Positions 1-5,346 of a DNA stretch of 6,922 nucleotides are shown in pieces. The first letter of the stretch is position 1; each line of letters begins with the position of its first letter. The stretch covers positions 1-6,922 of the forward strand of contig CAMOHY010000118.1 in assembly GCA_946615495.1 (NCBI GenBank), given 5' to 3'. The notes under the pieces are model-generated. The model worked only from the letters and a program-made list of their open reading frames with translations, was not told where the DNA came from and made no database searches. The stretch comes from an uncultured Clostridia bacterium. Lineage in GTDB: Bacteria; Bacillota; Clostridia; Christensenellales; Aristaeellaceae. The translations under genes and the position numbers were made by a program.

Positions 1-48
1 ACCTCCACGATGTCAACGTGGCGCTCTAACCAACTGAGCTATAATCCC
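1..48 (-). tRNA. tRNA-Val (anticodon GAC), 5' part only
   Basis: Read on the minus strand, the sequence starts GGGATTA (acceptor strand), then TA, D-stem GCTC/GAGC around the loop AGTTGGTTA, one G, then anticodon stem CCACG/CGTGG closing the seven-base loop TTGACAT. The middle triplet GAC reads valine codons GUC/GUU. The window edge cuts the gene after the start of the variable loop (AGGT), so the T-arm, the 3' acceptor strand and any encoded CCA are not visible. All visible stems are perfectly paired, so it looks intact. It is transcribed away from the metal-resistance genes. Confidence 0.95.
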
Positions 49-61
49 ACGAACAAAAAGT

Positions 62-90
62 ATTATAACACAAACTGATGGGAAGCGCAA
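62..90 (-). promoter_or_regulatory. Promoter of the tRNA-Val gene
   Basis: On the minus strand there is a -35 hexamer TTGCGC (85-90), a 17-base spacer and a perfect -10 TATAAT (62-67). This puts the start of transcription near 55, about seven bases before the mature tRNA 5' end. An A/T-rich tract at about 94-110, just upstream of the -35, resembles an UP element, which is common at strong stable-RNA promoters. Spacing and position agree well; strength is inferred. Confidence 0.85.
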
Positions 91-337
91 GGGTTAAAAT
101 GAAAAAATGTTTCCTGCCTGCTGGCGGCGTCGGGGAGGAGGGGGGAAGGAAACAAGATAATGAAGGAAAAACTGCTATCCAAATCCCAATAGAGGATATG
201 ACCCGCCAAGCACGCCTTGCTGCAAAGAACAGCCGCGGACAAGAGGATTTTCCTAACATAAGCATATCCATTTCCGGCGGAACCGTCCATCGAAAACTGA
301 GCTATTTAATAAACTGAAAGAAATGTTCATTTGCCTA
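91..337. other. Intergenic spacer without a convincing gene
   Basis: Between the tRNA promoter and the metal-sensor promoter I see no protein with recognisable composition and no RNA gene. The stretch holds a purine-rich run (135-150) and a ten-codon ORF at 160-192 with a reasonable AAGGA ribosome site nine bases before its ATG. There is also a lone TGTTCA half-site at 324-329, close to the downstream operator sequence. Longer open frames here give compositionally odd peptides and look accidental. Confidence 0.6.
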
Positions 338-366
338 TTGACAAACCGGCGCAAGAAGCGTATCAT
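338..366 (+). promoter_or_regulatory. Promoter of the metal sensor/exporter unit
   Basis: A perfect -35 TTGACA (338-343), a 17-base spacer and a -10 TATCAT (361-366) predict a transcript start near 373. That falls inside the palindromic operator, so repressor binding would block polymerase directly. The leader to the ATG at 406 is about 33 bases. Confidence 0.88.
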
Positions 367-369
367 AAC

Positions 370-389
370 ATATGAACAGTTGTTCAAAT
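370..389 (+). promoter_or_regulatory. ArsR/SmtB-family operator (12-2-12 type palindrome)
   Basis: The core is TGAACA (373-378), GT, TGTTCA (381-386), with flanks that extend the symmetry to ATATGAACA/TGTTCAAAT, eight of nine positions matching. This is the well-known recognition form of SmtB, ZiaR and CadC-like repressors. It starts four bases after the -10 and covers the predicted transcription start, so the sensor encoded just downstream should repress its own operon. A single TGTTCA half-site at 324-329, upstream of the -35, could be a weak second contact. Confidence 0.9.
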
Positions 390-405
390 GAAAGGATGTT
401 GAAAA

Positions 406-780
406 ATGGCGGAAGAAAGCATCCAGGAAGGGAAAGCGGCGGGCGCGCCGGGGGACACGCTGCATCCCGATCTTATATCCAGCGTCACGGCGGACATGCC
501 GGACGAGGAGCTGCTGTATGACCTGGCGGAGCTGTTTCGGATATTTGCCGACAGCACGCGCATCAAAATCCTCTACGTGCTGTTTGAGGCGGAAATGTGC
601 GTTTGCGATATCGCGGCGCTGCTGAATATGACCCAATCGGCCATTTCCCATCAGCTGCGCGTGCTCAAGCAGGCCAAGCTGGTAAAGTTCCGGCGGGAGG
701 GGAAAACGGTGTTTTACTCCCTGGCGGATGACCATGTGCGCACCATCATCGGCATGGGCATGGAGCATCTGTGCGAATAG
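406..780 (+). CDS. ArsR/SmtB-family metal-sensing repressor (CadC/SmtB/ZiaR-like)
   Basis: This 124-residue winged-helix repressor has the usual length for the family. It should bind the operator at its own promoter as a dimer and release it when metal binds. The DNA-recognition helix lies around residues 75-89 (TQSAISHQLRVLK). Two metal-site signatures are visible. The first is a CVCD motif at 65-68 before the recognition helix (the alpha-3 site of CadC and SmtB). The second is a complete C-terminal alpha-5 zinc site: D108, H110, H121 and E124, in the D-x-H-x10-H-x2-E spacing of SmtB and CzrA. The N-terminal arm has no cysteine, but His20 could play the role of SmtB His18. AAAGGA (391-396) precedes the ATG by nine bases. 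The P-type ATPase follows 47 bases downstream on the same strand, supporting a role as its regulator. Zinc is the most likely inducer, with cadmium or lead possible; this is inference. Confidence 0.95.
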   Translation: MAEESIQEGKAAGAPGDTLHPDLISSVTADMPDEELLYDLAELFRIFADSTRIKILYVLFEAEMCVCDIAALLNMTQSAISHQLRVLKQAKLVKFRREGKTVFYSLADDHVRTIIGMGMEHLCE

Positions 781-827
781 GGGCAGGCCCAAGCGGCCCA
801 CAAAAGATAACGAAGGAGGGGAAGAAA

Positions 828-2792
828 ATGAGCGCTTCCTGCGAACACTGCCATCACGATCATCATGGCCATCACGGCCACCACGAGGAGCACGGGCATC
901 ATCATAGCCATGAGCATGGACACGAGCACGGCGGCGAAGAGGGCGAACGCAAAACGATGCTGATCCGTCTGGGCGTCAGCGCGGCGCTGCTGGCGGCGGG
1001 GCTGCTCATTCCCATGCCGGAATGGCTGAAAATAACGGCGTTTCTTCTTTCCTGGCTGGCCGCGGGCTATTCGGTGGCCCTGGAGGCGGCCAGAAGCCTG
1101 CTGCGCGGCGAAGCGCTGGATGAAATGTTCTTGATGACGGTGGCGTCCGTGGGCGCGTTTTGCCTGGGTGATTTTGCCGAAGGCGTAGCCGTGATGCTGC
1201 TGTATCAGATCGGGGAATTTTTCCAGGATTACGCCGTGGACCAGAGCCGGGAATCCATTGCGGAATTGATGGACATCCGGCCCGACTCCGCCCATGTGGA
1301 GCGGGACGGCAAGGTGGAAACCATCCTGCCCGGCTACGTGCAGGTGGGGGAAATTATTGTGGTGAAGCCCGGCGAAAAGGTACCGCTGGACGGCGTGGTG
1401 GTGGAAGGAAAAAGCGCGCTGAACACCCTGGCCCTGACCGGCGAAAGCGTGCCGCGGGACGTGAAGGAGGGCGACCAGGCGCTCAGCGGCTGCGTGAACC
1501 TGCAGGGCCTGCTGCGCGTGCGCGTTACCCACGCCTATGAGGATTCCACCGTGGCCCGCATTTTGGAGCTGGTGGAGCACGCGGGCGAAAACAAGTCCCA
1601 GGCCGACCGGTTCATCACCCGCTTTGCCCGCGTTTACACCCCGGTGGTGGTGGCGCTTGCCGTGCTTACGGCCCTGGCGCCCCCGCTGCTGCTGGGCGGA
1701 AGCTGGCGGCAGTGGATCACCTCGGCCCTCACCTTCCTGGTCATTTCCTGTCCCTGCGCGCTGGTCATTTCCGTGCCGCTTACCTTTTTCAGCGGCATCG
1801 GCGGCGCGTCCCGCAAGGGCATTCTCATCAAAGGGGCGGGCTATTTGGAAACCCTGGCCCAGACGGAAGTGGCGGTGTTTGATAAAACCGGCACGCTGAC
1901 CAAGGGCGTGTTTACCGTTTCCGAAATTAACGCTCAGGGCATGAGCCCGGAAGCGCTGCTGAACTTGGCGGCGGCGGCGGAGCAGTTCAGCACCCATCCC
2001 ATCGCCCAATCCCTGCGGGAGGCCTGCGGCAGCCATGCCGGGGAGATGGCGGTCGGCCAGGTGGAGGAAATTTCCGGCCATGGCGTGCGCGCTGTGGTGG
2101 AAGGAAAGCAAGTGGCCGTGGGCAATGAAAAGCTGATGCGGCTGGAAGGCGTTTCCTGCCAGAGCGTGCAGGCGGCGGGCACCGTGGCTCACGTGGCCGT
2201 GGACGGCGCCTATGCCGGGTCCATCGTGATTTCGGACGAAATCAAGCAGGGCGCGGGGGACGCCATTGCTTCCCTGCGCGGCCTGGGCGTAAAAAAGACC
2301 GTTATGCTCACCGGCGACCGGGAGCATACCGCCGAAGCCGTGGCCCGGAAGCTGGGCCTGGATGAAACCTATGCGGACCTGCTGCCCGACGGCAAAATGG
2401 AAAAGGTGGAGGACCTGCTTCGGGAAAAGGGCGAAAAGGGCGCTTTGGTGTTCGTTGGCGACGGTATCAACGACGCGCCGGTGCTGGCCCGTGCCGACGT
2501 GGGCGTGGCCATGGGCGCGCTGGGCTCCGACGCGGCCATTGAAGCGGCGGATGTGGTGCTCATGGACGACGACCCGCGCAAGCTGCCTTCCGCCATCCGC
2601 ATTGCCCGCAGGACCCGCGCCATCGTGCGCCAGAACGTGGTGTTTTCCCTGGCAGTGAAGGGGCTGGTGATGGCGCTGGGCGTGCTGCATCTGGCCCCCC
2701 TGTGGGCCGCGGTGTTCGCCGATGTGGGCGTGTGCTTCCTCGCCATCCTCAACGCCATGCGGGCTATGCGGTTGGCCGGTCAGGAACAATAA
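828..2792 (+). CDS. cadA: P1B-2 type heavy-metal (Zn/Cd/Pb) exporting ATPase with His-rich N-terminus
   Basis: This 654-residue membrane pump moves divalent soft metals out of the cytoplasm using ATP. All catalytic marks are present: TGES (204-207, actuator), metal-binding CPC (308-310) in helix M4, the phosphorylated aspartate D352 in DKTGT, HP (390-391), TGD (495-497) and GDGINDAP (544-551). K611 and D632 in the last two helices match the Lys and Asp pair typical of ZntA/CadA, so Zn2+, Cd2+ or Pb2+ is favoured over copper. The family's usual ferredoxin-like N-terminal domain (about 70 residues) is absent. Instead, residues 5-34 carry a CEHC motif and 17 histidines, a likely zinc-binding tail. 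I chose the ATG at 828 because AAGGAGG (813-819) lies eight bases upstream; an in-frame GTG at 771 overlaps the sensor gene and has no such site. It is co-transcribed with the sensor. The symbol is by family (cadA/zntA); the true substrate is not proven. Confidence 0.96.
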   Translation: MSASCEHCHHDHHGHHGHHEEHGHHHSHEHGHEHGGEEGERKTMLIRLGVSAALLAAGLLIPMPEWLKITAFLLSWLAAGYSVALEAARSLLRGEALDEMFLMTVASVGAFCLGDFAEGVAVMLLYQIGEFFQDYAVDQSRESIAELMDIRPDSAHVERDGKVETILPGYVQVGEIIVVKPGEKVPLDGVVVEGKSALNTLALTGESVPRDVKEGDQALSGCVNLQGLLRVRVTHAYEDSTVARILELVEHAGENKSQADRFITRFARVYTPVVVALAVLTALAPPLLLGGSWRQWITSALTFLVISCPCALVISVPLTFFSGIGGASRKGILIKGAGYLETLAQTEVAVFDKTGTLTKGVFTVSEINAQGMSPEALLNLAAAAEQFSTHPIAQSLREACGSHAGEMAVGQVEEISGHGVRAVVEGKQVAVGNEKLMRLEGVSCQSVQAAGTVAHVAVDGAYAGSIVISDEIKQGAGDAIASLRGLGVKKTVMLTGDREHTAEAVARKLGLDETYADLLPDGKMEKVEDLLREKGEKGALVFVGDGINDAPVLARADVGVAMGALGSDAAIEAADVVLMDDDPRKLPSAIRIARRTRAIVRQNVVFSLAVKGLVMALGVLHLAPLWAAVFADVGVCFLAILNAMRAMRLAGQEQ

Positions 2793-2807
2793 AACAAGAA
2801 CAATAAA
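2784..2807. repeat. Short direct repeat across the ATPase stop codon
   Basis: GAACAATAAA occurs at 2784-2793 and again at 2798-2807, offset by 14 bases. The first copy contains the TAA stop of the ATPase gene. It looks like a small tandem duplication; no function is evident. Confidence 0.6.
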
Positions 2808-2824
2808 TTAAAGCCAAGAAAAAA

Positions 2825-2860
2825 CGGGCCGCCGGGGAAGAAAGCTTTCCCGGCGGCCCG
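2825..2860 (-). terminator. Intrinsic terminator of the small membrane-protein gene
   Basis: A 12-bp perfect GC-rich stem (CGGGCCGCCGGG with its complement) extends by a G-U and two A-U pairs, with a loop of about six bases. On the minus strand it is followed at once by six T residues (2819-2824 region), the signature of a Rho-independent terminator for the gene ending at 2923. On the plus strand no T-run follows, so it would be at best a weak barrier to read-through from the ATPase gene. A smaller perfect hairpin, ACCGGC-AAA-GCCGGT (2867-2881), lies between this terminator and the minus-strand gene. Confidence 0.8.
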
Positions 2861-2922
2861 CGGCGTACCGGCAAAGCCGGTCCTGCGGATTGCTGTTGAA
2901 GGTGAGGCCCTTTTGCAGCGGA

Positions 2923-3414
2923 TCACATGGGTTGATTCAGGTAAATTTGCAGCGCCTGCAGGTGCGTCAGCAGCAGGGAACGGGTGTCCAGCGTGGTGGT
3001 GGTGGATTGCTGAAGCAGGGCTTCAAAGCTTTCCAAATCGCTGTACAGGGCGGTAAACGCGTCGCCCGGCACCAGGCGCCCTCTCTCGCCGCCGGCCAGG
3101 GAAATGCTCATGGCATTCAGCTGTTCCATATAGTAAATGTACTGCCGCACCCGCCCAAGCCGGGCGGAAGCGTTGGAGGTGACGATGCTGCCCAGACGGT
3201 TCACCTCGTCGATGGCGGCGGTGGAAGCGCTGTACATGCGCTGGCTGATCTGCACCTTTACCCGGTCCTGATAGGACCCGCTGCGGATGACCAGGATGCC
3301 CAATATGACTACTGCCGCCAGCAGCACCGCGCAGGCGGCCAGCAGCACGCGCCGCTGCAGCAGCAGGTCGGTATTGGAGGACTGGCCGCGCGGCTGCGTT
3401 TTCCGATACATCAT
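2923..3414 (-). CDS. Small single-pass membrane protein of unknown function
   Basis: I do not recognise this 163-residue protein. It has a short basic cytoplasmic tail ending in RR (21-22) and one clear transmembrane helix at about 23-43. An outside part of about 115 residues looks almost entirely helical (roughly 48-104, 117-135 and 142-161), broken by a Gly/Pro-containing turn near 107-117. There is no signal-peptidase lipobox, no second membrane helix and no enzyme motif. The shape resembles the helical input part of sensor or chemoreceptor proteins without any output domain, but this is only a resemblance. Two consecutive ATG codons (3414 and 3411) are possible starts; AGAAGGA (3421-3427) sits six or nine bases upstream. 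It has its own promoter and terminator and is transcribed divergently from the Gld-like transporter operon, which hints at a shared context without proving it. A longer out-of-frame alternative at 3023-3433 lacks these features. Confidence 0.8.
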   Translation of the reverse strand: MMYRKTQPRGQSSNTDLLLQRRVLLAACAVLLAAVVILGILVIRSGSYQDRVKVQISQRMYSASTAAIDEVNRLGSIVTSNASARLGRVRQYIYYMEQLNAMSISLAGGERGRLVPGDAFTALYSDLESFEALLQQSTTTTLDTRSLLLTHLQALQIYLNQPM

Positions 3415-3443
3415 CGATTTTCCTTCTTTCCATGAAAAGTGGG

Positions 3444-3491
3444 GGAAAAAAGCTCCGGAAGCGCCCGTTTCGGAGAGAAAGTGGATGCTTC
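3444..3491 (-). promoter_or_regulatory. Candidate attenuator hairpin in the leader of the small membrane-protein gene
   Basis: In the minus-strand leader, CTCCGAAA (3475-3468) can pair with TTCCGGAG (3460-3453) around a seven-base loop, with one A-C mismatch. Six T residues follow (3451-3446), as in an intrinsic terminator. GAAGC at the very start of the leader (3491-3487) is complementary to GCTTC in the loop and 3' arm of this hairpin, so a competing fold is conceivable. The tract CTTTTTTCC (3452-3444) can also pair with GGAAAGAAG (3431-3423) at the ribosome site. The stems are modest, so regulation here is a hypothesis. Confidence 0.35.
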
Positions 3492-3498
3492 TAACCTA

Positions 3499-3527
3499 AT
3501 TATACCACACTTTCGGCCCATTCGTAA
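3499..3527 (-). promoter_or_regulatory. Promoter of the small membrane-protein gene
   Basis: On the minus strand there is a perfect TATAAT (3499-3504) preceded by TGG, giving an extended -10. Seventeen bases further upstream is only a weak -35, TTACGA (3522-3527). Transcription would start near 3492, leaving a leader of about 78 bases before the start codon. Confidence 0.7.
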
Positions 3528-3584
3528 AGATAAACGACAAAACAAGTGGTTTTTCTTCCCTTTTTCCGCGAAAAGTGGGCTTCA

Positions 3585-3638
3585 TTCATGATTGCTTTAC
3601 AATTTGTTCACGAAATGAGCCTGCCGCTGTGCTATAAT
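3585..3638 (+). promoter_or_regulatory. Promoter of the Gld-like ABC operon with phased upstream hexamers
   Basis: A perfect TATAAT (3633-3638) is preceded by TGC, making an extended -10, and no good -35 sits at 17 bases. Instead, TTCATG (3585-3590), TTTACA (3596-3601) and TTCACG (3607-3612) lie exactly 11 bases apart, and the last is centred near -35. Direct hexamers at one helical turn are typical of OmpR/PhoB/PhoP-class response regulators, which commonly replace a weak -35. The -10 call is firm; the activator sites are inference. Confidence 0.6.
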
Positions 3639-3684
3639 AAATAAACCGGATCGGAACCAGAACGGAAGGAAGGGGGGACAAAGC

Positions 3685-4617
3685 GTGATTTCGTTTGAAC
3701 AGGTGAGCAAGCGCTACGGCACGCACCAGGCCTTGCAGGAAATCAGCTTTGACCTGCCCAAGGGCCAGATTTTAGGCTTGCTGGGCCAAAATGGGGCGGG
3801 AAAGACCACCGCCCTCAATATCCTGACCGGCTGCCTCGCCCCCACCTCCGGGCGGGTGGCCATCGGAGGCTTTGACGTGATGACCCAGCCCCGCCAGGCC
3901 AAGCGTCTCATTGGCTATTTGCCGGAGCAGGCGCCGCTGTACGACGAAATGACGGTGGAAGCCTATTTGCGCTTTGCCTGCGAACTCAAGGAAGTGGAAA
4001 AGGGCGCGGTGGTTTCCCACGTGGAGGCCGTGGCAGAAAGAACGGGGCTGAAAGACGTGATGGGCCGGAAAATCGGCAATCTGTCCAAGGGCTACCGGCA
4101 GCGGGTGGGCGTGGCCCAGGCGCTGTGCGGCACGCCGGAGGCCATTATTCTGGATGAGCCCACCGCCGGGCTGGACCCCCGGCAGAGCAGCGAAATGCGC
4201 GCCCTGGTGCGGGAATTGGCGGGAGAGCACACGGTGCTTTTTTCCTCCCATATTTTAAGCGAAGTGCAGTCCGTGTGCGACAGGGTCATTATCCTGCATC
4301 ACGGAAAAATCATTTGCGACAGCGCGCTTCAGGCCCTGCGCAGCGGGGAAGCGCGGCTGCGGGCAAAGATCGCCTGCGGGGAAGGAACGCTGCTGCCCGC
4401 GCTGCGGCAATTAAACAGCGTAAGCCGGGTAACGGTGGAGCGGGGCGGCGACCCCGGCGTGACCCAGGTGGTGCTGACGGTGAAAAAAGGGGAAGCGGCG
4501 GAAAGGGAGCTGTTTACCCTGCTTTGCGCCATGCAGGCGCCGCTTTTGCGCCTGGCGCCGGTGGAGGACAGCTTGGAGGATATTTTTCTCCGCGCCACCA
4601 TGGACGAAAAAGGATAA
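3685..4617 (+). CDS. ABC transporter ATP-binding protein (GldA-like, ABC-2 type)
   Basis: This 310-residue cytoplasmic ATPase powers the membrane protein encoded next. Every element of an active nucleotide-binding domain is visible: Walker A GQNGAGKT (34-41), Q-loop Gln82, signature LSKGY (133-137, a variant of LSGGQ usual in this subfamily), Walker B IILDEP (154-159), D-loop AGLDP (161-165) and switch His189. A C-terminal extension of about 90 residues ends in DSLEDIFLRAT (295-305), a tail common in ABC-2 exporter ATPases. Translation starts at GTG 3685, with a strong GGAAGG/AGGGGGG ribosome site about seven bases upstream; no better ATG is near. The next gene begins 15 bases after the stop. 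The gene set matches gliding-motility GldA/GldF/GldG by family, but such sets are widespread in non-gliding bacteria. The cargo is unknown. Confidence 0.96.
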   Translation: MISFEQVSKRYGTHQALQEISFDLPKGQILGLLGQNGAGKTTALNILTGCLAPTSGRVAIGGFDVMTQPRQAKRLIGYLPEQAPLYDEMTVEAYLRFACELKEVEKGAVVSHVEAVAERTGLKDVMGRKIGNLSKGYRQRVGVAQALCGTPEAIILDEPTAGLDPRQSSEMRALVRELAGEHTVLFSSHILSEVQSVCDRVIILHHGKIICDSALQALRSGEARLRAKIACGEGTLLPALRQLNSVSRVTVERGGDPGVTQVVLTVKKGEAAERELFTLLCAMQAPLLRLAPVEDSLEDIFLRATMDEKG

Positions 4618-4632
4618 AGGACGGAAAACGCG

Positions 4633-5343
4633 ATGGGAGCCATTTACCGCCGGGAAATGCAGGGCTATTTTTACACGCCCGCGGCCTATGTGTTTATGGG
4701 CGTGTTCCTCACATTGGCCAGCATTTTTTTCGGCATTACCAATCTGGCCTCCCGCTCCAGCAACCTGCTGGAGCTATTGGGCCAATTGAGCTATTTATGG
4801 ATGCTGCTTTCGCCGATTTTGACCATGCGGCTCATTGCCGGGGAGCGGCGGCAGCACACGGAGCAATTGCTTTTTTCTTCTCCCTGCTCCCTGAGCGGGA
4901 TGATTCTGGGCAAATTCCTGGCGGCGTGCACGGTGCTGTTGACTGCCGTGGCCGCCACCGCGGTGTACGCGCTGGTGGTGGCAGTGTACGGCAGGCTGTA
5001 TGCGGCGGAAACGGCGGTGGGCTATCTGGGCCTGCTTTTGCAGGGCTGCGCCTTTATTGCCCTGGATTTGTTCGTTTCCTGCTTTGCCCGCAGCCAAATG
5101 ACCGCCGTGGTGGCCGGCGTCGGGGTGAATTTGCTGGTGTGGCTGGCGGACGTGCTGGCTTCCGCCGTTACGGTGGACTGGGTAAGCAAGCTGCTCAATT
5201 TTATCAGCCTGTACCGGCGCTTTGAGCCTTTTACGCGGGGACAGCTCAGCCTGTCCAACGTGCTGTACAATGTGCTGTTCATGGGCATTTTGCTGTTTTT
5301 GTGCGTAAGGGTGCTGGACGCCCGGCGCTGGAGCGAGGCGTAA
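4633..5343 (+). CDS. ABC-2 type permease (GldF-like)
   Basis: This 236-residue integral membrane protein has six predicted helices (about 17-38, 48-68, 91-117, 127-150, 153-176 and 208-227), the normal size and fold for an ABC-2 permease. The family hallmark is clear: after helix 2 comes SPILTMRLIAGERRQHTEQLL (begins at 60), matching the conserved P-x-LTMR-x-E stretch that contacts the ATPase, followed by SSPCS. A second conserved segment near the C-terminus, FEPFTRGQLSLSNVLY (197-212), is also typical of GldF-type permeases. AAAGGA (4616-4621) overlaps the stop of the ATPase gene and lies 11 bases before the ATG, slightly long. It would dimerise and pair with the upstream ATPase. The direction of transport is probably outward, by family; the substrate cannot be read from sequence. 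Confidence 0.94.
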   Translation: MGAIYRREMQGYFYTPAAYVFMGVFLTLASIFFGITNLASRSSNLLELLGQLSYLWMLLSPILTMRLIAGERRQHTEQLLFSSPCSLSGMILGKFLAACTVLLTAVAATAVYALVVAVYGRLYAAETAVGYLGLLLQGCAFIALDLFVSCFARSQMTAVVAGVGVNLLVWLADVLASAVTVDWVSKLLNFISLYRRFEPFTRGQLSLSNVLYNVLFMGILLFLCVRVLDARRWSEA

Positions 5344-5346
5344 GGC

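Larger units (their letters stand above)
3437..3579 (+). repeat. Four AAGTGG motifs in the divergent intergenic region
   Basis: AAGTGG occurs on the plus strand at 3437-3442, 3479-3484, 3544-3549 and 3573-3578. The first and last are part of an identical ten-mer, GAAAAGTGGG (3434-3443 and 3570-3579). Spacings are 42, 65 and 29 bases, so this is not a regular array. Two copies fall in the leader of the minus-strand gene and two lie between the divergent promoters. They may be protein-binding sites; none is proven. Confidence 0.45.

Noticed and set aside
78..317. A 79-codon plus-strand ORF in the spacer before the metal operon
   Set aside because: No ribosome site precedes its ATG, it overlaps the tRNA promoter on the other strand, and the product has no recognisable features.
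771..827. GTG at 771 as an earlier start for the exporter
   Set aside because: It overlaps the end of the sensor gene and adds 19 residues of untypical sequence. The ATG at 828 has AAGGAGG at ideal spacing and begins the conserved-looking His-rich tail.
714..2789. A 691-codon open frame on the minus strand, opposite the exporter gene
   Set aside because: It is the mirror of a GC-biased real gene. The predicted protein is full of His, Gln, Arg and Gly, has no recognisable domain, and no ribosome site or promoter supports it, while the plus-strand frame has every P-type ATPase motif.
3434..3579. The GTGGG-type repeats as MraZ boxes
   Set aside because: MraZ sites are closely spaced regular TGGGN repeats ahead of cell-division genes. 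Here the spacings are 42, 65 and 29 bases and no such genes are present.
4275..5225. A 316-codon plus-strand frame overlapping the ATPase and permease genes
   Set aside because: It is the wrong frame for both well-supported genes, with an Arg/Gly/Ala-rich product lacking any motif.
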